NCBI GenBank assembly: GCA_004562765.1
Contig: SFRL01000028.1
Location: forward strand, 1-47,517
Direction of reading: 5' to 3'
Length of the DNA: 47,517 nt
DNA from: a bacterium
Lineage (GTDB): Bacteria > Bacillota > Clostridia > Lachnospirales > Lachnospiraceae
A program made the position numbers and the translations under genes. The stretch's first letter is position 1, and the number at the start of each line of letters is the position of its first letter. Positions 8,137-15,615 of this stretch are shown here, one piece after another. The notes under the pieces are model-generated. The model was not told the origin of the DNA. It saw nothing but the letters and a program-made list of their open reading frames with translations, and did no database searches.

Positions 8137-8140
8137 CCCT

Positions 8141-8554
8141 TTACTGGATAACCAGTTCTTCAATCGTCACATTTTTCTCTTTGTCAATGTCAAAAGCTTT
8201 AAGCACCGGCTGATCCATATCCATCAGGGAAAGAATCAGGTAATTGACTGTTGGATCATACGCCAGGCGCTTATCTTCCTCGGACGGACGTGACGGCGAT
8301 TCCGGATGGGAATGCCAGTTGCCAAGCGGTACCAGATGGTTCGCACGCATATCTTTAACTGCGGCAAGCTGTTCCTTCGGGTTCATGGAAAAATGCTCAT
8401 TGGTGTGATCCACATTCTCCAGAAGGTACACCTTCTCGATGATCTTTTTGTCACCGTCTTTGGTGCCTGCAATCAGACCACATGCCTCTTCCGGAAGGTT
8501 TTCCTTCGCATGAGCTAAGATTTTTTCATAGTCTGCTTTTTTCATGGTAAGCAT
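8141..8554 (-). CDS. JAMM/MPN+ metallopeptidase, sulfur-carrier processing (HcyD-like)
   Basis: The start at 8554 is set by a GGAGG site. The 137-residue single-domain protein has the full JAMM zinc site: E23 in NLPEEACGL, then H81-S-H83-P with S91 and D94 in the HSHPESPSRPSEED stretch. In bacteria such enzymes trim C-terminal residues from ThiS-like sulfur carriers to expose the Gly-Gly end before adenylation (e.g. HcyD in Wolinella methionine synthesis, QbsD, Mec+). Here the carrier at 9601-9810 does have two residues after its glycines, and the activator MoeB is next door, so this role is a strong inference. It is the last gene of the sulfur block. Confidence 0.85.
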   Translation of the reverse strand: MLTMKKADYEKILAHAKENLPEEACGLIAGTKDGDKKIIEKVYLLENVDHTNEHFSMNPKEQLAAVKDMRANHLVPLGNWHSHPESPSRPSEEDKRLAYDPTVNYLILSLMDMDQPVLKAFDIDKEKNVTIEELVIQ

Positions 8555-8574
8555 AAAATTTTCCTCCTTTTCAA

Positions 8575-8796
8575 GGAGCAAATCGCATATAAAGTCTGCT
8601 TCGCAGAGGCGATTTGCGTAGGAGATATCGCTTACGCGATACCTCATGTGGAGCAGTTCGCATATAAAAGTCTGCTTCGCAGAGGCGATTTGCGTAGGAG
8701 ATATCGCTTACGCGATACCTCATGTGGAGCACATCGCATGCAAAATCGCTTACGCGATGCGATGTACGTAGGAAATGCATCAAATAGATGCATTTC
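8575..8796. repeat. Tandem nested-palindrome repeats (two units plus a divergent third)
   Basis: Unit 1 (8575-8649, 75 bp) and unit 2 (8650-8725, 76 bp) are almost identical; a third (8726-8796) shares the start and then diverges. Each unit contains AAATCGC/GCGATTT enclosing TCTGC-TTC-GCAGA, followed by TATCGC-TTAC-GCGATA, so the RNA or a single DNA strand folds into branched stem-loops. The divergent unit forms ACATCGCAT/ATGCGATGT and AAATGCATC/GATGCATTT. The array fills the 240-bp gap between moeB and the JAMM gene. Reading frames through it are repeat-derived and not real genes. Confidence 0.85.
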
Positions 8797-9601
8797 AGTG
8801 ATCCGGGCACTCAACCTGCTCGTAATCGATCAGTTCTGTGATGGTCGGATGATCGCCACAGATGGCACACTTATGATCTGCCTTTGGCAGTTTGATCGTG
8901 TGGAATTCCATCTTTAACGCATCAAAAGTCAGAAGCTTTCCGGTTAAGAGATCGCCCACACCGATCAGATATTTGATGGCTTCCATCGCCTGTAAGGATC
9001 CGATGACACCACCCATTGCGCCGATGACACCAGCCTGCTTGCAGGTCGGAACTGCATCCTTTGGTGGTGGATTCTTGAATACACAACGATAGCATGGTCC
9101 TTCTCCCGGAACATAGGTCATGAGCTGACCCTTGAACCGGATAATTCCTGCATGGGAAAATGGCTTCTTTGCCATTACACAGGCATCGTTGATTAAGAAT
9201 TTTGCCGGGAAGTTATCGGTTCCATCAATGATGAAATCATAATCTTTAATGAGATCCATAATATTTTCGGAAGTAACGAACTCACGGTAGGTATTTACAG
9301 TCACATCCGGGTTCATTGCGTTCATGGTCTCTTTTGCAGATTTTACTTTTGCTTTTCCTACATCTGCGGTGCCGTGAATGATCTGACGCTGTAAGTTGGA
9401 CAGATCAACTTCATCTGCATCGACAATACCGATGGTTCCCACACCGGCTGCGGCAAGATACATTGCTGCCGGTGCACCGAGTCCGCCTGCACCGATAATC
9501 AAAACTTTTCCGTTAAGGAGCTTTTTCTGTCCCTTCACACCAACCTCCTGCAGGATGATGTGACGGCTGTAACGCTCCATCTGTTCATTGGTAAATGCCA
9601 T
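8795..9601 (-). CDS. MoeB/ThiF/HesA-family adenylyltransferase for the sulfur carrier (HcyF-like)
   Basis: A 268-residue E1-like enzyme that adenylates the C-terminal glycine of a ubiquitin-fold sulfur carrier. It has the ATP-binding GAGGLG motif (residues 38-42), the conserved DLSNLQRQ segment, two zinc-binding CxxC pairs (C170/C173 and C245/C248) and C187 in PTCKQAGV, a candidate for the sulfur-transfer cysteine. No rhodanese domain is attached, so sulfide or TusA/thioredoxin-derived sulfur must come from elsewhere. The start overlaps the stop of the carrier gene by 1 nt (TAATG). Context argues for sulfur amino acid synthesis rather than molybdopterin or thiamine. Confidence 0.9.
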   Translation of the reverse strand: MAFTNEQMERYSRHIILQEVGVKGQKKLLNGKVLIIGAGGLGAPAAMYLAAAGVGTIGIVDADEVDLSNLQRQIIHGTADVGKAKVKSAKETMNAMNPDVTVNTYREFVTSENIMDLIKDYDFIIDGTDNFPAKFLINDACVMAKKPFSHAGIIRFKGQLMTYVPGEGPCYRCVFKNPPPKDAVPTCKQAGVIGAMGGVIGSLQAMEAIKYLIGVGDLLTGKLLTFDALKMEFHTIKLPKADHKCAICGDHPTITELIDYEQVECPDH

Positions 9602-9810
9602 TAGAAGCTTCCTCCTCCCATGAAGTATAAGAATTCAACTACATCGTTTTCCTTTAATGTTACGTTTGCAAGATCGTGATTTTCTACGAAATCATCGTTT
9701 ACGGTAACGGTCACATATTCCGGATTTTCAACCTTCTCGTCAACAACGAGCTGTGCCAGCGTGGTTCCCTCTTTGATGTCTTTTACGTTTCCTGCGATTG
9801 TTACTTTCAT
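9601..9810 (-). CDS. ThiS/MoaD-like sulfur carrier protein with extended C-terminus (HcyS-like)
   Basis: A 69-residue beta-grasp protein with a GGAGG site before the ATG. It has the KEGTTLAQLV loop near residues 13-22 and the C-terminal VEFLYFMGGGSF. Canonical carriers end in Gly-Gly, whose carboxylate becomes a thiocarboxylate. Here Ser-Phe follows the glycines, so the protein is masked and needs trimming, consistent with the JAMM peptidase in the same operon. Its likely role is to deliver sulfide sulfur to the MetY-type enzyme at 11294-12526, as in Wolinella HcyS/MetY. A thiamine role is not excluded, but no thiG or thiH is present. Confidence 0.85.
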   Translation of the reverse strand: MKVTIAGNVKDIKEGTTLAQLVVDEKVENPEYVTVTVNDDFVENHDLANVTLKENDVVEFLYFMGGGSF

Positions 9811-9822
9811 CGGTAACTCCTC

Positions 9823-10140
9823 CTAAATATATTTTTTCACAATTTCTTCCAGTTCCGGCTTCCTGATCAGACCGCGCACACGCTCTGCTTCCTTTCCATC
9901 TTTGAAAAACAGGATGGTCGGAGAAACCATAACGGAATACTGTTCTGCCAGTTCCCCGTCAAAATTTGCATTGACTTTGACCACTTTTAAGCGATCCTCA
10001 TAATCATCTTCGATATCGCCAAGAATCGGTGACATCTGTTTGCACGGAATGCAGGAATCGGAATAAAACTCCACCAGTACCGGTATAGAAGCCTGCAAAA
10101 CCTCCGCTTCAAAATTATCTTTACTTACTCTTGCTGCCAT
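9823..10140 (-). CDS. Thioredoxin-like protein with CIPC active site
   Basis: A 105-residue thioredoxin-fold protein. The active site reads SCIPCK in place of the usual WCGPCK, while the cis-proline region VSPTILFFKDGK is intact. The CIPC dipeptide should shift the redox potential relative to general thioredoxin. It lies between TusA and the sulfur carrier in the operon, with a 12-nt gap to the latter, so it probably acts as reductant or persulfide partner in this pathway rather than as the housekeeping thioredoxin. The TrxB at 5893-6807 could reduce it. Confidence 0.88.
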   Translation of the reverse strand: MAARVSKDNFEAEVLQASIPVLVEFYSDSCIPCKQMSPILGDIEDDYEDRLKVVKVNANFDGELAEQYSVMVSPTILFFKDGKEAERVRGLIRKPELEEIVKKYI

Positions 10141-10158
10141 GCGCTTAACCTCTCTTGT

Positions 10159-10404
10159 CTACTCTTCGAGTTTCTTTACAATAAGGTCATAAGTTCCATC
10201 TTCATTGTCGATCAGCTTTAATACCTGCTGTCCCTCTTCCTTGAAACTTCTCGGTACGTTCTGCACCGGCTCTCCATCATTCATATGTACGGAAAGCACC
10301 TGTCCGATCTCTAACTCTTCCATGGCCACCTTTGCCTTGACAAACGTCATCGGGCAGACCACATCCGTAATATCTACAGTTTCATCAATTGTAAAATCAG
10401 CCAT
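10159..10404 (-). CDS. TusA/SirA/YedF-family sulfur-transfer protein
   Basis: An 81-residue TusA-like protein with the signature Cys-Pro in DITDVVCPMTFVKAK (C17), the cysteine that carries a persulfide in this family. The rest follows the usual two-layer fold (EELEIGQVLSVHMNDGEPVQNVPRSF). The start at 10404 overlaps the 3' end of the sulfite reductase gene by 8 nt, and GGAGG lies in the last codons of that gene, so translation is coupled. It presumably passes sulfur between the sulfite reductase product and the MoeB/ThiS-like pair. Its exact donor and acceptor cannot be read from the sequence. Confidence 0.88.
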   Translation of the reverse strand: MADFTIDETVDITDVVCPMTFVKAKVAMEELEIGQVLSVHMNDGEPVQNVPRSFKEEGQQVLKLIDNEDGTYDLIVKKLEE

Positions 10405-11257
10405 TGTATGCCTCCTTTATCTTCTCTTCAAATTTATCAAGTCCCACTCTCTCGAGTGTCATGCGGAAACGCTCTCCCGGATTGGCATTGTCATCAAAGA
10501 ACTGGATTGCCGCATCGGTAATGCGGAATAACTGTTCCTCGGATGTCACAAGCGGAAGATAATTCTCGCCTTTGTATACGCGGTTTCCAAACAGTCCACC
10601 GAAAGATACCTCAAATGCAGGTGTCGCTTTCCATGCATCGGTCGGACAGGCCTTTACACAGCGTCCGCAGTTGTTACATTTTTCCTCATCGAGAACGATT
10701 TTTCCGTCCACGGTGCTGATTGCATCCACGCGGCAGGTCTTCTCACAGATCCCACAGTTGATGCAGGCTGCTTCCTCCCATTCCACAATAGATGCACCCT
10801 TGATTCCGACATCATTTTCTTCTGCCTTTAAGCAGTTGTTCTGGCATCCGGTTACACCAAATTTAAACTTATGCGGAAGTTCTCTTGCAAAATAACGCTC
10901 ATCCAGTTTTTTTGCAATATCATAACTGTCAATATTTCCACTAGGGCATACCGCCGATCCCTGACAGGCTGTAATCGTACGGACACGCGGTCCACACACA
11001 CCCGGCTTACATCCCCCGGTTGCCAGCACTTCCTTAACTTCTTCTACATCGTCAAGTTTGATAAATGGGATTTCCACACTCTGACGGGAAGTCAGATGTA
11101 CGTGTCCGTCTCCGTATTTTTCTGCAACCTTTGCGATAATCTGTAAATTCTCTGCTGTAAGATTTCCACCTACCACAGCCAGCCGCAGGGAAAAATTATT
11201 TTTTTGTTTCTGGCGCATAAATCCGCCTTTTTTCAATGTAGCATAATCAACAGCCAT
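10397..11257 (-). CDS. Siroheme-[4Fe-4S] sulfite reductase with two ferredoxin clusters (AsrC/small-Sir-like)
   Basis: A 286-residue enzyme reducing sulfite to sulfide. The siroheme/FeS ligands are C98 and C104 (C-x5-C) with C138 and C142 (C-x3-C). An inserted ferredoxin module supplies two [4Fe-4S] clusters (C165, C168, C171, C175 and C194, C197, C200, C204). The ferredoxin-half domain TSRQSVEIPFI is present near residues 56-66. Its size and clusters match the compact clostridial AsrC-like reductases, not the larger CysI. It follows metY after 36 nt, has AAAGGAG before the ATG, and overlaps tusA. It should supply sulfide to the carrier-protein system downstream. Confidence 0.88.
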   Translation of the reverse strand: MAVDYATLKKGGFMRQKQKNNFSLRLAVVGGNLTAENLQIIAKVAEKYGDGHVHLTSRQSVEIPFIKLDDVEEVKEVLATGGCKPGVCGPRVRTITACQGSAVCPSGNIDSYDIAKKLDERYFARELPHKFKFGVTGCQNNCLKAEENDVGIKGASIVEWEEAACINCGICEKTCRVDAISTVDGKIVLDEEKCNNCGRCVKACPTDAWKATPAFEVSFGGLFGNRVYKGENYLPLVTSEEQLFRITDAAIQFFDDNANPGERFRMTLERVGLDKFEEKIKEAYNG

Positions 11258-11293
11258 TACTCTCTCCTTTAAACCTTGTGTATTTTTCTTTGT

Positions 11294-12526
11294 TTATCCG
11301 GCGGTATTTTGGATTGCTGCTGTAAAATCCTGCTTCAGATCTTCGATATCCTCAATACCGACACTTATTCTTATCATATCATCAAATACGGCAGCGTCAA
11401 TCTTTTCCTGCTCGGTTGAGTGTGCCGCCAGTGTGGATTCCGGATGCACGATCAGTGTCTTGGTATCTCCGATATTGGATACGATCTGTGGAATCGTCAG
11501 CGCATTCATGATTGCAAAAGCGCGTTCCTTGCTTCCCACGCGAATGGTTAAAATTGCTCCAAATCTTCCATCCAGCAACTGCTTTGCCACACCGTTCCAC
11601 GGACTCGATGCAAGTCCCGGATAGTTTACGCTGATTCCCGGAATGGTTTCCAGATAAGCCGCAAGCTGCATTGCGTTGTCACACGCCCTCTCCATACGAA
11701 GCCCCAGTGTCTCCATACCAAGCAGATTATAGTATGCAGTCTGCGGCGCCATACAGGCTCCCATGTTGCGGAACAATCCGTTTCTCAGTTTTGCAGTAAA
11801 GGCAAATTTTGCAAACTTTTTATAGTCTTTCATACCCGGATACCGCTCCAGATCCCATTTGAATCTTCCCGCATCGGTGATCACACCACTGATGGCACTG
11901 CTGTTGCCGTTGATGTATTTGGATGTGGAATTGATCACGATGTCTGCGCCAAGTTCGAGCGGACGAACGAGAAACGCGGTAGCTACCGTATTATCGATCA
12001 TGAGCGGAAGATTGTGCTGCTTTGCGATCCCTGCAAGTGCCGGGATGTCGGTCACATCCAGCTTTGGATTTCCAATCGTCTCCGCGAAGATGACTCTCGT
12101 CTTATCCGTGATCTTTGATTCGAGATCTTCCAGATCATTCGTATCTGCAAAAATTGTTGTAATCCCAAACGCTTCCAGATCGTGGTAAAGATCAATCGTT
12201 CCTCCATACAGGCTGGTGCTTGTGATGATCTCATCACCACTTCCTACGATATTCAGAAGGGCATTGGTAATTGCCGCCATGCCGGATGCACAGGCAACGG
12301 ATGCCACACCTTTTTCCAGAACCGTCATGCGTTCTTCAAATGATGCGATGGTCGGGTTATTGATTCTTGTGTAAGAATATCCAGCAGCTTTGTTGTGAAA
12401 CAGCTTCTCATGCTGCTCTGCCGATGGCTGAAAGAAAGCACTGGACTGGTACACCGGGGTAAGTGTGGCTCCGGTCACCGGATCTCCGGTTTTTGTACCA
12501 TGTAGTAGTTCTGTGTTGAATCCCAT
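11294..12526 (-). CDS. metY: O-acetylhomoserine (thiol)-lyase, Cys/Met PLP enzyme (MetY)
   Basis: A 410-residue fold-type I PLP enzyme of the Cys/Met metabolism family. The PLP lysine lies in STSKYINGNSSAISG, with GMAAITNAL and MIDNTVATAF around the cofactor site; length matches MetY. MetY replaces the acetyl group of O-acetylhomoserine by sulfide, giving homocysteine. In Wolinella the sulfur comes from a protein thiocarboxylate (HcyS), and the presence here of carrier, activator and JAMM peptidase in the same operon suggests that variant. It is the first gene of the unit, with its own promoter at 12577-12605. Confidence 0.92.
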   Translation of the reverse strand: MGFNTELLHGTKTGDPVTGATLTPVYQSSAFFQPSAEQHEKLFHNKAAGYSYTRINNPTIASFEERMTVLEKGVASVACASGMAAITNALLNIVGSGDEIITSTSLYGGTIDLYHDLEAFGITTIFADTNDLEDLESKITDKTRVIFAETIGNPKLDVTDIPALAGIAKQHNLPLMIDNTVATAFLVRPLELGADIVINSTSKYINGNSSAISGVITDAGRFKWDLERYPGMKDYKKFAKFAFTAKLRNGLFRNMGACMAPQTAYYNLLGMETLGLRMERACDNAMQLAAYLETIPGISVNYPGLASSPWNGVAKQLLDGRFGAILTIRVGSKERAFAIMNALTIPQIVSNIGDTKTLIVHPESTLAAHSTEQEKIDAAVFDDMIRISVGIEDIEDLKQDFTAAIQNTAG

Positions 12527-12576
12527 TTCATTTCCCCTAATTCATACTTATCTAATAGGTTTAATATGTTATAGTT

Positions 12577-12605
12577 AATATACCGCAATCATACCCTATT
12601 GTCAA
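12577..12605 (-). promoter_or_regulatory. Promoter of the metY-sulfite reductase-carrier operon
   Basis: On the minus strand TTGACA (12605-12600) and TATATT (12582-12577) are exactly 17 bp apart, about 50 nt before metY. The -35 region overlaps ATACCCTATTGTCAA (plus strand), which resembles ATACCTATTGACA at the sulfate-uptake promoter near 21185, suggesting shared sulfur regulation. Confidence 0.8.
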
Positions 12606-12632
12606 CCTTTTATTTCCACTTATTTTTCCAGC

Positions 12633-12667
12633 AAAAAAATCCCCGCTGGTTAAAACCAGCAGGGATT
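12633..12667 (-). terminator. Terminator ending the sulfate reduction operon after cysN
   Basis: The stem GCTGGTT/AACCAGC extended by CCC/GGG and AAT/ATT around one mismatch (12638-12667), with seven U on the minus strand (12639-12633). It separates the cysN-end operon from the metY promoter just downstream. Confidence 0.88.
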
Positions 12668-12687
12668 CCATTCTCATAATAAAATTA

Positions 12688-14388
12688 TTATTCTGTCCAG
12701 TGCTCATCCTTAAATACGATGCGGCGGTAAGTCTCAAAATCAACCCACTTATTAAAGAAGTTCTCAGAAATCTCCCTGCCCTCTGCAGCAAGCTCCTTCT
12801 TGAACGCATCCACATCTGCGGCACTTGTTACATGAACTGCAAATCCACGGCCATTGATGACAGGTACATCGTTGTATGCAAAGTCAGCAAGCGGAATAAT
12901 TGCAGTAACCTTCTGGTCACGAATGGATACCGCTACCTGCTCACGCAGAACAACCACATCAAAGCTGTCCGGATACTGATACGTCTCACCCTTGACCGGA
13001 ATCACATCACCGATCGTGTAAGTTTTATCTGAAGGCTGTACCTTAAAGACGTTCATCGCCTCAAGGTCATAGTAATATTCCTCGAAGATATCTCCGTTTG
13101 CCTTGAGATTTCCGTGGGCAAATGCGCATTTTAAGTCTTTCGTCTCATCGAGCGTTGGATTTTCCACAACACCACATGCGGAGGTCATGTTGGAAATACG
13201 GTCGATCAGGATCAGTTCTCCCAATGTCTTATGCTTTGCAAAAGCATCAATGACGATCTCTTCCTGCAATACCAGATCGCAGACCGCAATCTCGTTCTTG
13301 CGCAGGCGGCCAACCGGAATAAATTCACCGGTGTTGACATCAATCTTGTACTGGATATTCTTTAAGATACCCGGAATCGTACGTGTCCCGAGTTTTACGA
13401 GATAATCTTTGCCGACGGTCAGTTCCTCATCGTCCATCCAGAGGATTGTTGCGGTAAATTTCTTGCTGACCGGAAGCTTCGTATCTTTTGCAAGAACACA
13501 TCCGCGGGATACATCCACTTCCTTGTCAAGCTGGATGGTAACCGGACGTCCTGCATCTGCAGTCTGTGCATCTTTATCTCCGACTAAAATGCTCTTTACT
13601 TTTGCATGCTCATTGCTTGGCAGAGTCACGATTGTATCACCGACCGATACAGCGCCACTCTCGATCTGTCCCTGGAAACCACGGAACGTGTGATCCGGAC
13701 GGCAGACACGCTGTACCGGCATATAGAAGCCTTCTTCCTGCTTCTTTTCGCTCACATCGATATTCTCTAAGTAAGCAAGCAGTGGCTCCTGCGTGTACCA
13801 TGGCATATTGTCGGAATGGGTGGTGACATTGTCACCCTCGGTTGCAGATACCGGAATGATCTTGACACTTGCTAAATGCAGTTCCTTGGAAAGTTCCTGA
13901 ATTTGGTCAACGATCTCCTTGAAACGCTCCTCACTGTAATCGACAAGATCCATCTTATTTACAGCAAATACAAAGTAACGGATTCCCATCAGTGCACAGA
14001 TTCTGGCATGTCTTCTGGTCTGTACGAGCACTCCCTGCTTTGCATCCACAAGGATAACGGCAAGGTCTGCAAAGGATGCACCGACTGCCATGTTTCTTGT
14101 GTACTCCTCATGTCCCGGAGTATCTGCCACGATAAAGCTTCTCTTTTCGGTTGTAAAGTAACGGTATGCCACATCAATGGTGATACCCTGTTCACGCTCT
14201 GCCATCAGTCCGTCCAGAAGGAGGGAGTAATCGATTGCGCCGCCGCGGCTTCCTACTTTGGAATCCAGCTCCAACGCTTTCTCCTGATCTGCGTAAAGCA
14301 GTTTGGAATCGTATAAAATATGTCCGATCAGTGTGGACTTTCCATCATCTACACTACCGCAGGTAATAAATTTCAATAATCCGCTCAT
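12688..14388 (-). CDS. cysN: Sulfate adenylyltransferase large subunit (CysN) with extra C-terminal domain
   Basis: A 566-residue GTPase subunit of ATP sulfurylase. The start at 14388 lies 1 nt after the cysD stop. G motifs are GSVDDGKST (11-19), DTPGHEEY (89-96) and NKMD (144-147), followed by two beta-barrel domains to about residue 412. E. coli CysN is about 475 residues and CysNC fusions carry an APS kinase. Here roughly 150 extra residues (about 413-566) show no Walker A and are not CysC; they look like an additional alpha/beta domain of unknown role. With CysD it makes APS, which AprAB then reduces. Confidence 0.92.
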   Translation of the reverse strand: MSGLLKFITCGSVDDGKSTLIGHILYDSKLLYADQEKALELDSKVGSRGGAIDYSLLLDGLMAEREQGITIDVAYRYFTTEKRSFIVADTPGHEEYTRNMAVGASFADLAVILVDAKQGVLVQTRRHARICALMGIRYFVFAVNKMDLVDYSEERFKEIVDQIQELSKELHLASVKIIPVSATEGDNVTTHSDNMPWYTQEPLLAYLENIDVSEKKQEEGFYMPVQRVCRPDHTFRGFQGQIESGAVSVGDTIVTLPSNEHAKVKSILVGDKDAQTADAGRPVTIQLDKEVDVSRGCVLAKDTKLPVSKKFTATILWMDDEELTVGKDYLVKLGTRTIPGILKNIQYKIDVNTGEFIPVGRLRKNEIAVCDLVLQEEIVIDAFAKHKTLGELILIDRISNMTSACGVVENPTLDETKDLKCAFAHGNLKANGDIFEEYYYDLEAMNVFKVQPSDKTYTIGDVIPVKGETYQYPDSFDVVVLREQVAVSIRDQKVTAIIPLADFAYNDVPVINGRGFAVHVTSAADVDAFKKELAAEGREISENFFNKWVDFETYRRIVFKDEHWTE

Positions 14389-14389
14389 T

Positions 14390-15289
14390 TTAGAAATAAC
14401 CCTCCCTCTTTCTTCGTTCCATGCTGCCGGCTGCCTCGTTGTCAATGACACGGGTGGTCCGCTCAGACTCTACAGCACTCAAGGTCTCGTCAATAATCTC
14501 ATCTAATGTGGTCGCGTTGGATTCGATTCCACCGGTCAGTGGATAGCATCCCAAGGTACGGAAACGCACATTCTTGTATTCAATTTTCTCACCCGGACGA
14601 AGTTTCAGACGATCATCATCCACCATGATAATCTGTCCGTCACGCTCAATCACCGGACGCTTTGCTGCAAAATACAGCGGCACGATATCGATGTTTTCTC
14701 TCTTTATGTACTCCCAGATATCCGTCTCCGTCCAGTTGGAAATCGGGAACACACGAATACTCTCACCCTTGTTGATCTTGGAGTTATAAAGTTTCCACAT
14801 CTCCGGTCTCTGGTTCTTCGGGTCCCATGCATGATTCTCATTACGGAAAGAGAAAATTCTCTCTTTTGCACGGGATTTTTCCTCATCACGACGTCCGCCG
14901 CCGAATGCTGCAGTAAATCCGTATTTATTCAACGCCTGTTTTAATGCCTGTGTCTTCATGATGTCGGTGTACTGGCTGCCGTAATCAAACGGATTGATGC
15001 CACGCTTTACACCGTCCTCGTTGATATACTCGATCATGTTAATTCCAAGTTTCTTTGCCGTCTCATCACGGAACTGAATCATTTCCTTGAATTTCCATGT
15101 CGTGTTCACATGTAAAAACGGGAATGGCGGCTTCTCCGGATAAAATGCTTTCATGGCAAGATGAAGCATTACCGAACTGTCCTTTCCTATGGAATAAAGC
15201 ATTACTGGTTTTTCACACTCTGCCGCTACCTCACGGATAATGTAGATTGCTTCCGCTTCGAGTGCATCAAGATGAGATAATTGACTCAT
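14390..15289 (-). CDS. cysD: Sulfate adenylyltransferase small subunit (CysD)
   Basis: A 299-residue ATP-pyrophosphatase-type enzyme that forms adenylyl sulfate from ATP and sulfate, driven by CysN GTP hydrolysis. The PP-loop SIGKDSSVMLHL lies near residues 33-44. Other hallmarks are FGGGRRDEEKSRAKER and the C-terminal RFRTLGCYPLTGGIES segment. Length matches E. coli CysD (about 302). It has a GGAGG site before the ATG, follows aprB by 11 nt and is separated from cysN by 1 nt. All residues typical of an active enzyme appear present. Confidence 0.95.
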   Translation of the reverse strand: MSQLSHLDALEAEAIYIIREVAAECEKPVMLYSIGKDSSVMLHLAMKAFYPEKPPFPFLHVNTTWKFKEMIQFRDETAKKLGINMIEYINEDGVKRGINPFDYGSQYTDIMKTQALKQALNKYGFTAAFGGGRRDEEKSRAKERIFSFRNENHAWDPKNQRPEMWKLYNSKINKGESIRVFPISNWTETDIWEYIKRENIDIVPLYFAAKRPVIERDGQIIMVDDDRLKLRPGEKIEYKNVRFRTLGCYPLTGGIESNATTLDEIIDETLSAVESERTTRVIDNEAAGSMERRKREGYF

Positions 15290-15300
15290 GATCTTCCTCC

Positions 15301-15615
15301 TTAATATTTATTCGAATCCTTTTTATTCACAACAATTGTTTCTATTGTACCATCTGTTTTTTTAATTCGCCAGTGTAACAGATCTCCTTCCGTATGAACG
15401 GTCATCTGGCTTCCCATGCCGCCGATGTCGGCACCCAGGTAATAGGAAATTGCCTCAAACGGACACTCCTTGATACAGGAGGCGCATCCCCAGCAGTCCT
15501 TCGGATACCGGATCACGGCTTTTTTGTCTTCGCCGCGCACGATCAGGCTTCCCGGACAGACATCCAGACATTTTCCACATGCCCTGCATTTCATGGAATC
15601 AATCGCGATGCTCAT
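15301..15615 (-). CDS. aprB: Adenylylsulfate reductase beta subunit (ferredoxin, AprB)
   Basis: A 104-residue protein with two [4Fe-4S] motifs: C10, C13, C16, C20 and C41, C44, C47, C51. A C-terminal tail (about 60-104) probably wraps the alpha subunit as in AprB. It overlaps the 3' end of aprA by 17 nt and has AAAGGAGG before its ATG. The subunit passes electrons to the FAD of AprA for reduction of APS to sulfite and AMP. It is shorter than dissimilatory AprB (about 150 residues), which fits the compact clostridial type. Confidence 0.9.
   Translation of the reverse strand: MSIAIDSMKCRACGKCLDVCPGSLIVRGEDKKAVIRYPKDCWGCASCIKECPFEAISYYLGADIGGMGSQMTVHTEGDLLHWRIKKTDGTIETIVVNKKDSNKY

Noticed and set aside
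8575..8796. CRISPR array
   Set aside because: Only two near-identical units stand head to tail with no unique spacers and no cas genes; units are built from palindromes, not repeat plus spacer.
8571..8917. Frames on both strands through 8571-8917
   Set aside because: They translate the tandem palindromic repeats and the 3' end of moeB; their protein similarity comes only from the repeat units.
8795..9810. Thiamine or molybdopterin synthesis operon
   Set aside because: No thiG, thiH, thiE or moa genes accompany the ThiS-like and MoeB-like pair; all neighbours are sulfur assimilation genes.
12688..14388. CysN-CysC fusion (APS kinase at the C-terminus)
   Set aside because: The C-terminal extension has no Walker A or APS-kinase motifs.
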